Position numbers and translations under genes: made by a program. 64,000 nucleotides of DNA from Alistipes senegalensis JC50 (GTDB taxonomy: Bacteria; Bacteroidota; Bacteroidia; Bacteroidales; Rikenellaceae): the NCBI RefSeq assembly GCF_025145645.1, contig NZ_CP102252.1:124001-188000 (forward strand). The letters run 5' to 3'. Position 1 is the first letter of the stretch; the number at the start of each line of letters is the position of its first letter. Below, piece by piece: positions 8,175 through 15,699 of the stretch. The notes below the pieces were generated by a model, which saw only the letters and a list, made by a program, of their open reading frames with translations, did no database searches and was not told the DNA's origin.

Positions 8175-9506
8175 ATGTTTGAAAATTTAACGGACAAACT
8201 CGAACGGTCGTTCAAAATCCTCAAGGGCGAGGGCCGCATCTCCGAAATCAACATCGCGGAGACGCTCAAAGAGATTCGCCGCGCGCTGATCGACGCCGAT
8301 GTCAACTATAAGGTCGCCAAGAGTTTCACCGACGAGGTGAAACAGAAGGCACTGGGCCAGAACGTGCTCAAAGCCGTCAAGCCGGGGCAGATGATGACCA
8401 AGATCGTGCGCGACGAGCTGGCTCAGCTGATGGGCGGCACGGCCACGGACATCCGGTTGGAGGGCACGCCGGCCGTGATCCTGATCGCGGGTCTGCAAGG
8501 TTCGGGTAAGACCACCTTCTCGGGCAAGCTGGCCGCGATGCTCAAAAGCAAGAAGGGCCGTCAGGTGCTGCTGGTGGCCGGCGACGTTTACCGTCCCGCG
8601 GCCATCGACCAGCTGAAAGTGCTGGGCGGACAGATCGGCGTGGAGGTCTACACCGAGGAGGGCAACATGAATCCGGTGCAGATCGCCGAAAACGGCATCC
8701 GGTACGCCCGTCAGCACAACTGCAACGTGGTGATCGTCGATACGGCGGGACGCCTGGCCGTGGACGAGGCGATGATGCAGGAGATCACGGCCATCAAGGC
8801 CGCCGTGAAACCGTCCGAAACGCTCTTCGTGGTGGACGCCATGACGGGTCAGGACGCCGTGAACACCGCCCGGGAGTTCAACGAGCGGCTGGATTTCGAC
8901 GGCGTGGTCCTCACGAAACTCGACGGCGACACCCGCGGCGGTGCGGCCATCTCGATCCGTTCGGTGGTCGATAAGCCCCTCAAATTCATTTCGAGCGGCG
9001 AGAAGATGGACGCCCTGCAAGTGTTCCACCCCGAGCGTATGGCCGACCGTATTCTGGGCATGGGCGACGTTGTGTCGCTCGTGGAGCGTGCGCAGGAGCA
9101 GTTCGACGAGGAGGAGGCCCGCAAGCTGAAAAAGAAGCTGGTCAAGAACCAGTTCGACTTCAACGACTTCATCTCGCAGATTCAGCAGATCAAGAAGATG
9201 GGCAACCTCAAAGACCTGGCTTCGATGATTCCGGGCGTGGGCAAGATGCTCAAAAACGTGGACATTCCGGACGACGTGTTCAAGCAGACCGAGGCGATCA
9301 TCTCGTCGATGACCCCTGCGGAGCGCGAGCATCCCGAGATCATCAACGCCCGCCGCCGCGAACGCATCGCCAAGGGTTCGGGTACGACGATGGCCGACGT
9401 GAACCGCCTGATGAAGCAGTTCGAGGACACGCGCAAGATGATGAAGACCGTCGCCGGCGGCAATCTGAAGATGCCCAAAATGCCGGGCGGCATGATGCGG
9501 CGGTAA
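8175..9506 (+). CDS. ffh: Signal recognition particle protein Ffh
   Basis: Ffh, the SRP GTPase, binds SRP RNA and signal sequences of nascent membrane proteins and docks with FtsY. The 443-residue protein has an N domain (about 1-90) and a G domain with P-loop GLQGSGKTT (about 106-114), VDTAGRLA (about 190) and TKLDGDTRGG (about 246-255). The methionine-rich M domain (about 300-443) includes MIPGVGKML and the RRRERIAKGSG RNA-binding helix, then a basic tail. The start follows a TATCTTTG box (8141-8148). Its RNA partner ffs lies in this window at 40457-40558. Confidence 0.97.
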   Translation: MFENLTDKLERSFKILKGEGRISEINIAETLKEIRRALIDADVNYKVAKSFTDEVKQKALGQNVLKAVKPGQMMTKIVRDELAQLMGGTATDIRLEGTPAVILIAGLQGSGKTTFSGKLAAMLKSKKGRQVLLVAGDVYRPAAIDQLKVLGGQIGVEVYTEEGNMNPVQIAENGIRYARQHNCNVVIVDTAGRLAVDEAMMQEITAIKAAVKPSETLFVVDAMTGQDAVNTAREFNERLDFDGVVLTKLDGDTRGGAAISIRSVVDKPLKFISSGEKMDALQVFHPERMADRILGMGDVVSLVERAQEQFDEEEARKLKKKLVKNQFDFNDFISQIQQIKKMGNLKDLASMIPGVGKMLKNVDIPDDVFKQTEAIISSMTPAEREHPEIINARRRERIAKGSGTTMADVNRLMKQFEDTRKMMKTVAGGNLKMPKMPGGMMRR

Positions 9507-9527
9507 ATCCGGATTACATCGAATCCC

Positions 9528-9560
9528 AAAAAAGGAGTACCCGACAAGTACTCTTTTTTT
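9528..9560 (+). terminator. Rho-independent terminator of ffh
   Basis: A GAGTAC/GTACTC stem (9535-9540 with 9548-9553) is preceded by an A-run and followed by seven T residues, directly after the ffh stop codon. Confidence 0.85.
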
Positions 9561-9578
9561 ATGTCTTCTCTAAACCGT

Positions 9579-9803
9579 TCAGTTCTCTCTATTTCCTTTA
9601 TCCGGAATAACGGCCAACAGGATGGCAAACATCACTCCGACAACAGGAACAACAGACACAATGCCGTCTATGCGTCCGAATAAGGTATAAGATATTGTAT
9701 TGGCAGCATTTACAATCAATGCAACAGTGGCAATGACAGTAATAACGAGAATAGCGACAATAAATGTTTCTTTCATTTTCATTTTTTTGAACCTATTCTT
9801 CAT
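9579..9803 (-). CDS. Small two-helix membrane protein, unknown
   Basis: A 74-residue hypothetical protein with a lysine-rich N-terminus and two predicted membrane helices at about 13-33 and 47-66 (VVPVVGVMFAILLAVI). No family is recognised. Alternative ATGs occur 7 and 9 codons in. The region is clearly more AT-rich than its neighbours. The gene begins directly after the terminator of the candidate ncRNA at 9813-9844, so read-through from that RNA could express it. Whether it is translated is uncertain. Confidence 0.5.
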   Translation of the reverse strand: MKNRFKKMKMKETFIVAILVITVIATVALIVNAANTISYTLFGRIDGIVSVVPVVGVMFAILLAVIPDKGNREN

Positions 9804-9812
9804 ATAAGACCA

Positions 9813-9844
9813 TAAAAAAACGCGGACAAAATCCGTTCATCCGC
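9813..9844 (-). terminator. Rho-independent terminator of candidate ncRNA
   Basis: On the minus strand GCGGA (9844-9840) pairs with TCCGC (9826-9822) and is followed by G and seven T (complement of 9814-9820). This orientation fixes the strand of the structured RNA just upstream. Confidence 0.75.
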
Positions 9845-9957
9845 CTTCGAGGTCTTGGACTACCTAATAGTAAGATGAAAGAAATGCCCGCGCCGTAAAA
9901 CAGCACGAGCATCAACTTTAATTCCTTACTATTGCCGAAAGTGTCCAAGTTTCGAAG
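9845..9957 (-). ncRNA. Candidate structured ncRNA, 6S-like rod
   Basis: The segment folds into one long interrupted hairpin. The outer stem joins 9845-9860 with 9943-9957 (CTTCGA and CTTGGAC pairings). The middle stem is a perfect 9 bp (9866-9874 with 9925-9933). An open purine/pyrimidine bubble follows, then a 10-bp apical stem (9884-9893 with 9903-9912) closed by a 9-nt loop. A minus-strand terminator follows at once. A possible promoter TATATTTG lies at 10067-10074, which would give a transcript of about 245 nt. No ORF of note lies inside. Closing stem, central bubble and apical stem are the layout of 6S RNA, but I cannot confirm the family; a leader of the downstream small ORF is the alternative. 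Confidence 0.55.
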
Positions 9958-10095
9958 ACAAGAAGAAAAGCCGATGCGCTTATATATGTCGTTGCCGCCG
10001 TGGCGGCATTAAAAATCAAAAGTTTCTATCGTTCCATAGGCAGCCCGATTTTGGTATATTGTTGAGCAAATATAGGATAAATTCGATAAAAAACC

Positions 10096-10103
10096 TATCT
10101 TTG
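10096..10103 (+). promoter_or_regulatory. Promoter box of era
   Basis: TATCTTTG lies 22 nt before the era start. It is divergent from the minus-strand TATATTTG box at 10067-10074. Confidence 0.55.
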
Positions 10104-10125
10104 TTGCTCAAAACAGCATATTCCA

Positions 10126-11007
10126 ATGCACAAATCGGGCTTCGTAAATATCATCGGCAATCCCAACGTGGGCAAATCGACGCTGATGAACGCACTGGTC
10201 GGCGAACGGCTTTCGATCATCACCTCCAAGGCGCAGACCACGCGCCACCGCATCATGGGCATCGTTTCGGGCGAGGATTTCCAGATCGTCTACTCCGACA
10301 CGCCGGGCATCCTGAAACCCTCGTACAAGTTGCAGGAGTCGATGATGAAGTTCGTGACCGGGGCCGTGACCGACGCCGACGTGATCCTCTACGTGACGGA
10401 CACCGTCGAACGGAGCGACCGCTCGGCCGAGATCATCGAACGCATCAGCCGGAGCGGCATCCCGACGATCGTGGTCATCAACAAGATCGACCTTTCGACG
10501 CCCGAAGCGCTGGATGCGCTGGTGGAGAGATGGCAGGCGGAGATTCCCGGAGCGCGGATCGTCCCGGTGTCGGCCAAGGAGAACTTCAATGTCGAGGGGC
10601 TTTTCAGAACCATCCTCGAACTGCTGCCCGAAGGCCCGGCGTTCTACCCCAAAGATACGCTCACGGACAAAACCCTGCGCTTCTTCGCCTCGGAGATCAT
10701 CCGCGAGAAGATTCTCAAATTCTACGACAAGGAGATCCCCTACTGCTGCGAGATCGAGATCGAGAGCTACAAGGAGGAGCCGGCCATCGACCGCATCGCG
10801 GCGACGATCTACGTGGCCCGCGACTCGCAGAAAGGCATCCTGATCGGCCACAAGGGCGAGAAACTCAAGAGAGTGGGACAGACGGCCCGCGAGGATATGG
10901 AACAGTTCCTCGGCAAGAAGGTCTTCCTGCAACTCTTCGTCAAGGTCAGCGACGACTGGCGCAACGACGAACGCCAGCTGCGCCGTTTCGGATACGAACA
11001 GGAATAA
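10126..11007 (+). CDS. era: GTPase Era
   Basis: Era is an essential GTPase that binds the 3' end of 16S rRNA in 30S subunit maturation. The 293-residue protein has P-loop GNPNVGKST at 11-19, a DTPG switch at about 59-62, NKID at about 122-125 and a C-terminal KH domain (about 195-290) with GHKGEKLKRVG. Length is normal. It starts 22 nt after a TATCTTTG box. The TPR gene follows after 46 nt. Confidence 0.96.
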   Translation: MHKSGFVNIIGNPNVGKSTLMNALVGERLSIITSKAQTTRHRIMGIVSGEDFQIVYSDTPGILKPSYKLQESMMKFVTGAVTDADVILYVTDTVERSDRSAEIIERISRSGIPTIVVINKIDLSTPEALDALVERWQAEIPGARIVPVSAKENFNVEGLFRTILELLPEGPAFYPKDTLTDKTLRFFASEIIREKILKFYDKEIPYCCEIEIESYKEEPAIDRIAATIYVARDSQKGILIGHKGEKLKRVGQTAREDMEQFLGKKVFLQLFVKVSDDWRNDERQLRRFGYEQE

Positions 11008-11053
11008 TAAATCGAACGGAAAGGCCGTTAAAAAAGCAAACGAAAATTCGGAC

Positions 11054-13042
11054 ATGCGGAAATTCATCTTCGGAATCATACTGGGAGCCGCCCTGCTGTG
11101 CGGCATGAAGGCGCGCGCACAGTACAACCGGGAGTATTTCTTCTGGATGGGCCGTTCGTCGATGATGAACAACGACTACCAGGAGGCCATCCGCACCCTG
11201 AACACCCTGCTGCGATTCGACGAGGACGCCTTCGAGGGCTATTTCCTGCGCGGCATCGCCAAATACAACCTCGACGACCTGCTGGGCGCCGAAGCCGATT
11301 TCTCGACCGCCATCCGGCTGAATCCCGTCTACACCCAGGCATACACCTACCGCGCCATCACCCGCTCGCGGCTGGGCAACTACGACGACGCCTTGCAGGA
11401 TTTCCGCGAGGCGATCGAACTGCGCCCCGACCTGCCCGGCCCCTATTACAGCCGCGGCGTGACGCGCCTGCTGAACCAGCAGTTCAAGGAGGCCATCGAG
11501 GATTTCGACAAGTTCATCCGCCAGGAGAACAAGGTCGCCGACGCCTTCATCTGCCGGGGCCTCAGCTACCTGCATCTGAAAGACACCACGCGGGCCTACG
11601 AGAATTTCAACACCGCGATCCGCACCAACCGCGAAAATCCCAACGGCTACAACCGCCGCGGATCGCTGCACCTGCAACAGGAGCAGTACAAGGAGGCCGA
11701 AGCGGATTTCAACAAGGCCATTTCGTGCGATTCCACCTATCTGCTCTCCTATTTCAACCGCGCGCTGGTCTACAACGCCACCAACCGCCCGATGCAGGCG
11801 CTCGCGGATTTCGACAAGGTGATCCAGCTGGATTCGACCAACTCGCTGACCTATTTCAACCGCGCCATGCTGCGCACGCAGATCGGCGACTACAACCGCG
11901 CTTTGGAGGATTACGACAAGGTGGCGCTCTACTCGCCCAACAACGTGCTGGTCTACTACAACCGGGCGGGCGTCTACGCCCAGCTGGGCGAGATCGAGCA
12001 GGCCGTGGCGGACTACACGTCGGCCATCAAGCTCTATCCCGACTTCGCCAACGCCTACATCTACCGCGGACGCCTGCGCGAATACCTGAACGACCCGCAG
12101 GGCGCCAAGTCCGACCGCGCGATCGCCCAGCAAAAGATCGCCGAATACCGTTCGCGCCTGAGCGACAGCACCTATTCGATCTACGCCGACACCACGCAGC
12201 GCTTCGACCGCCTGCTGTCGTTCGACAGCAAGTTCGCGGGCGGCAGCTTCGACCGCATCACGGGCCACAACGGCGGCCGCGAGGAGATGCGCCTCCTGCC
12301 GCTGTTCAAGTTCACGCTGATGCGCGCCGACTCCCTGCCGGCAGTCAAACCCTACCACCTGCAACGCGTGGAGGATTTCCGCAAGCGCATCGACAATGAG
12401 TACCTCACCCTCTCGTGCCGCGAAAGCAACATCCCGGCCGACTCGCTCGTGCTGCTCGACAAACAGTACGTACAGGAGCTCAATGCGAGCAACCCCTCGT
12501 GGACGGTGCTCTTCGAGCGCGGCGTCACGCAGTCGCTCATCAAGCAGTACACCAATTCGGTGAACACCTATTCGTCGGCCATCGAGCTCAATCCGTCGAA
12601 CCCGTTCCTCTATCTGAACCGCTCGACGACACGCGCCGAGATGATCGACTTCATCTCGTCGATCGACAATTCGTACCAGCGGATCACGATCGACTCGGAC
12701 CCCGCCAACCGGCTGAACAACAATTCGAAACGCACGTACAGCTACGACGAGGCCGTAGCCGACCTGAACAAGGCCGTCAAGCTCTTCCCCGATTTCGCCC
12801 ACGCCTACTACAACCGCGCCAACCTGCTGGCCCTTTCGGGCAGTCTGCCGGAGGCTTACGAGGACTATTCGAAAGCCATCGAGCTGAACCCCGCATTCGC
12901 CGAGGCGTACTACAACCGCGGTATCATCCAGATATTCATGAAGGACACCCGCAAGGGCTGTCTCGACATCTCGAAGGCCGGCGAACTGGGCATCCTCGAA
13001 GCCTACGAGATGCTGAAACGCTACGCACAGCCGGAAAACTAA
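11054..13042 (+). CDS. Secreted tetratricopeptide-repeat protein
   Basis: A 662-residue protein with an N-terminal signal peptide (MRKFIFGIILGAALLCGMKARAQ) and two TPR arrays, about residues 30-345 and 490-655. Repeats such as FEGYFLRGIAKYNLDDLLGA and ANAYIYRGRLREYLNDPQGA are clear. They are separated by a linker region (about 345-490) without repeats. TPR solenoids mediate protein-protein contacts, here probably in the periplasm. The partner is unknown. It lies downstream of era and 18 nt before the MFS gene, all on the plus strand. Confidence 0.85.
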   Translation: MRKFIFGIILGAALLCGMKARAQYNREYFFWMGRSSMMNNDYQEAIRTLNTLLRFDEDAFEGYFLRGIAKYNLDDLLGAEADFSTAIRLNPVYTQAYTYRAITRSRLGNYDDALQDFREAIELRPDLPGPYYSRGVTRLLNQQFKEAIEDFDKFIRQENKVADAFICRGLSYLHLKDTTRAYENFNTAIRTNRENPNGYNRRGSLHLQQEQYKEAEADFNKAISCDSTYLLSYFNRALVYNATNRPMQALADFDKVIQLDSTNSLTYFNRAMLRTQIGDYNRALEDYDKVALYSPNNVLVYYNRAGVYAQLGEIEQAVADYTSAIKLYPDFANAYIYRGRLREYLNDPQGAKSDRAIAQQKIAEYRSRLSDSTYSIYADTTQRFDRLLSFDSKFAGGSFDRITGHNGGREEMRLLPLFKFTLMRADSLPAVKPYHLQRVEDFRKRIDNEYLTLSCRESNIPADSLVLLDKQYVQELNASNPSWTVLFERGVTQSLIKQYTNSVNTYSSAIELNPSNPFLYLNRSTTRAEMIDFISSIDNSYQRITIDSDPANRLNNNSKRTYSYDEAVADLNKAVKLFPDFAHAYYNRANLLALSGSLPEAYEDYSKAIELNPAFAEAYYNRGIIQIFMKDTRKGCLDISKAGELGILEAYEMLKRYAQPEN

Positions 13043-13060
13043 CTCAAACAACACAGATAA

Positions 13061-14449
13061 ATGTCAGAAACTATCCAACGCAAACTCAACGATTCGCCCG
13101 TGGCCCGATGGACGGCGTTGTTACTCATCGCATCCACGATGTTTTTCGGCTACATGTTCGTCGATCTCATGTCGCCGCTCCAGAGCATGATCGAGGCGCA
13201 GCGCGGGTGGACGCCCGACGTGTTCGGCATGTACGGCAGTTCGGAGTTCATCCTCAACGTCTTCGGATTCCTCATTCTCGCGGGCATCATCCTCGACAAG
13301 ATGGGCGTGCGGTTCACCGGCCAGCTGTCGGCGTCGCTGATGTTCATCGGAGCCTGCCTGAAATACTACGCCGTGAGCGACTCGTTCGCGGGTTCGGGGA
13401 TCGAAATGTGGCTCAACTCGTGGTGGAGCTCCTTCCCCGCATCGGCCAAGCTGGCGTCGCTGGGCTTCATGATCTTCGGTTGCGGCATGGAGATGGCCGG
13501 CATCACCGTGTCGAAAGCCATCGCCAAATGGTTCGAAGGCAAGGAGATGGCTTTGGCCATGGGACTCGAAATGGCGATCGCGCGCGTCGGCGTCTTCGCA
13601 ATCTTCTCGATCTCGCCCTGGCTGGCCGACATGGCTCCCGCGACGGTCGTGCGCCCCGTGGCGTTCTGCACCGTACTGCTGCTGATCGGCCTGCTGACCT
13701 TCGTGATCTTCTCGGTCATGGACCGCAAGCTGGACAAACAACTCGGCCTCAACAGCCGTGGCGGAGGCGGCAGCGAGGAGGAGTTCAAGGTCAGCGACCT
13801 GAAATTCATCCTGAGCAGCAAGGTGTTCTGGATCATCGCATTCCTCTGCGTGCTCTACTACTCGGCCATCTTCCCCTTCCAGCGCTTCGCCACGAACATG
13901 CTGGAGAGCAATCTCGGAGTCTCGGCGCAGACCGCCGCCGACATTTTCCGCTGGTTCCCGATGGGTGCGGCGGCCATCACCCCCTTCCTGGGCCGCTACC
14001 TCGACCACAAGGGCAAGGGCGCCACGATGCTCATTCTCGGCGCGGTGCTGATGATCGTCTGCCACCTGACCTTCGCGTTCGTGCTCCCGGAGTACCCGAG
14101 CAAACCCATCGCCTATGGCTCGATCGTCCTGCTCGGCATCTCGTTCTCGCTGGTTCCGGCGGCGCTCTGGCCTTCGGTCCCCAAGATCGTGGAGACGCGC
14201 TATCTGGGTTCGGCCTATTCGCTGATCTTCTGGATTCAGAACATCGGACTGTGCCTCTTCCCGATGCTCTTCGGATTCGCGCTCAAATACTTCAACGCCA
14301 ACCGGGCCGCCGGAGCACCTTATGACTACACGCGCCCGATGCTGATCTTCGTCGCATGCGGCGTGCTGGCGATGCTGCTGGGAATCTGGCTCAAAGCCGA
14401 GGACCGGAAAAAGAAATACGGGCTGGAACTGCCCAATATCAAGAAGTAG
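13061..14449 (+). CDS. MFS transporter
   Basis: A 462-residue polytopic protein with about 12 predicted membrane helices in two halves separated by a charged loop near 225-250 (a GGGGSEEEF stretch). The loop after helix 2 carries ILDKMGVRFTG, a version of the major facilitator motif A, repeated in the second half as GRYLDHKGKGATM. No substrate-specific motif is recognised. It starts 18 nt after the TPR gene and ends just before a strong terminator. Confidence 0.88.
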   Translation: MSETIQRKLNDSPVARWTALLLIASTMFFGYMFVDLMSPLQSMIEAQRGWTPDVFGMYGSSEFILNVFGFLILAGIILDKMGVRFTGQLSASLMFIGACLKYYAVSDSFAGSGIEMWLNSWWSSFPASAKLASLGFMIFGCGMEMAGITVSKAIAKWFEGKEMALAMGLEMAIARVGVFAIFSISPWLADMAPATVVRPVAFCTVLLLIGLLTFVIFSVMDRKLDKQLGLNSRGGGGSEEEFKVSDLKFILSSKVFWIIAFLCVLYYSAIFPFQRFATNMLESNLGVSAQTAADIFRWFPMGAAAITPFLGRYLDHKGKGATMLILGAVLMIVCHLTFAFVLPEYPSKPIAYGSIVLLGISFSLVPAALWPSVPKIVETRYLGSAYSLIFWIQNIGLCLFPMLFGFALKYFNANRAAGAPYDYTRPMLIFVACGVLAMLLGIWLKAEDRKKKYGLELPNIKK

Positions 14450-14479
14450 CCCAAGCTACACCCGAATAAATGAAGAAGG

Positions 14480-14517
14480 AGACCCTGCCGCGCATCGCAC
14501 GGCAGGGTCCGTTTTTT
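14480..14517 (+). terminator. Rho-independent terminator after MFS gene
   Basis: A 10-bp GC-rich stem (14481-14490 with 14500-14509) is followed by a T-run. Its T-run overlaps the stop codon of the converging GtrA gene. Confidence 0.85.
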
Positions 14518-14927
14518 CAGGATTTCAAACGCCCGCGCAGGGCGAAGCGCACCATCAGGAAATTGACCGGAAAGGCGACCAGAAAAACGCACAGCGGCGC
14601 ATAGAGTTTCGGAACGCCCGCCCACAGCCAGATTTCGAGCAGTACGAGTTCGTTCACAAGGTTGATGAGGTGGGCCGTCAGGAACCGCACGGCACGGCGG
14701 GCAGAGGGCCGTACCCGAAAGGTGAAATAGCTCGACAGCAGAAAGTTGCAGACGATGCTGACGCAGAAGGCGCAAAAATAGGCAAGGGCCGGCCAGAGGT
14801 CGTCGAAACACCGCACCAGCACGACGTAAACGGCGTAATTGACCGCCGTGGCGACGCCTCCCACCACGGCGAAGCGCACGAACGGACTCTCATAGAGCCT
14901 CCGGAGCATCATCGCTACCCTACTCAT
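14517..14927 (-). CDS. GtrA family membrane protein
   Basis: A 136-residue protein with four predicted membrane helices and the GtrA N-terminus FVRFAVVGGVATAVNYAVYV at about 16-35, then FLLSSYFTFR after helix 3. GtrA-type proteins are thought to flip or assist polyprenyl-linked sugars across the membrane with a GT2 enzyme. It is the last gene of an operon with a GT87-GT2 fusion and a polysaccharide deacetylase, overlapping the deacetylase by 8 nt. That supports a role in the same glycan-modification step. Confidence 0.87.
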   Translation of the reverse strand: MSRVAMMLRRLYESPFVRFAVVGGVATAVNYAVYVVLVRCFDDLWPALAYFCAFCVSIVCNFLLSSYFTFRVRPSARRAVRFLTAHLINLVNELVLLEIWLWAGVPKLYAPLCVFLVAFPVNFLMVRFALRGRLKS

Positions 14928-15699
14928 CGCATCCGAGGTATTCGCGGGTGGTCAAAAACCGACAGCCGCGGGCTTTCAGCCACTCCAGCAGCCGGATGAA
15001 TTTCCGTTGCAGGTCCGTCCCCGAACAATGCGTAAGATAGCCCGGAACACCGAAAGCCGGCTCGCGCAGCCGTGCGGAAAACTCCCACGGATGGAAATAG
15101 AGGTTCAGGTGCCCGTCGCGGCGCAGGGCGCTGCGGCACAGCAGTTTGTAGAGCGGCAGCGGCATGACGTGGAGCGAAATCCAAAACAGCGGCACGCGGA
15201 AAGGCGCGGAGACCGAAACCGGATAGATCGTGAGCCCCTCCTCCCGCGACACGGAGCACGGGGCCCGGAGGTTGTTGTAGCGCGTCGGAATCCACGTCGG
15301 ATTGATCGACGAATTGTACCTGTACCCCGCCGCCGCGAGCGCCGCGGACGAAGCGGCGGCCAGCCGCGGGGCACGGTAGCCGACAATGCGCTGTCCGGTC
15401 AGCTCTTCGAGCGTCCGCCGGCTGCCGGCAGGGTCCGACCCGGCGGTCAGCCCGTGGTAATAGTCATGCGAAGCCACCTCGTGGCCTCCGGCGACGATGC
15501 GGCGGACAAGGTCCGTGCGGTGGAGGGCAAAATTGGCCGTCGTGTAAAACGTGGCCCGCAGCTCCAGCCGCGCGAGCAGGTCCAGCAGGAACTCCAGCCC
15601 CTCGGAGCTGACCGCAAGCTGGGTGCCGAAATCGATTCCGCGGCCCCTTTCGAGCGGAAAATCGAACTCCTCGACGTCGAAACCGAGTGTCACAGTCAT
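14920..15699 (-). CDS. Polysaccharide deacetylase (NodB-type)
   Basis: A 259-residue protein of the CE4/NodB superfamily. TLGFDVEEFD at 3-12 supplies the first catalytic Asp. HEVASHDYYHG at about 75-85 gives the SHxxxH metal-binding motif, GYRAPRL at about 109-115 is motif 3, and NLYFHPWEFS near 200 is a late motif. It has no signal peptide, so a cytoplasmic or lipid-linked substrate is likely. Its ATG overlaps the stop of the upstream glycosyltransferase fusion by 4 nt (ATGA), so translation is coupled. Confidence 0.88.
   Translation of the reverse strand: MTVTLGFDVEEFDFPLERGRGIDFGTQLAVSSEGLEFLLDLLARLELRATFYTTANFALHRTDLVRRIVAGGHEVASHDYYHGLTAGSDPAGSRRTLEELTGQRIVGYRAPRLAAASSAALAAAGYRYNSSINPTWIPTRYNNLRAPCSVSREEGLTIYPVSVSAPFRVPLFWISLHVMPLPLYKLLCRSALRRDGHLNLYFHPWEFSARLREPAFGVPGYLTHCSGTDLQRKFIRLLEWLKARGCRFLTTREYLGCDE

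Noticed and set aside
10946..13054. A 702-codon open frame opposite the TPR gene
   Set aside because: It is the antisense shadow of the TPR gene: biased, GC-rich codons leave the reverse strand open. It shows no signal peptide, motif or start context.
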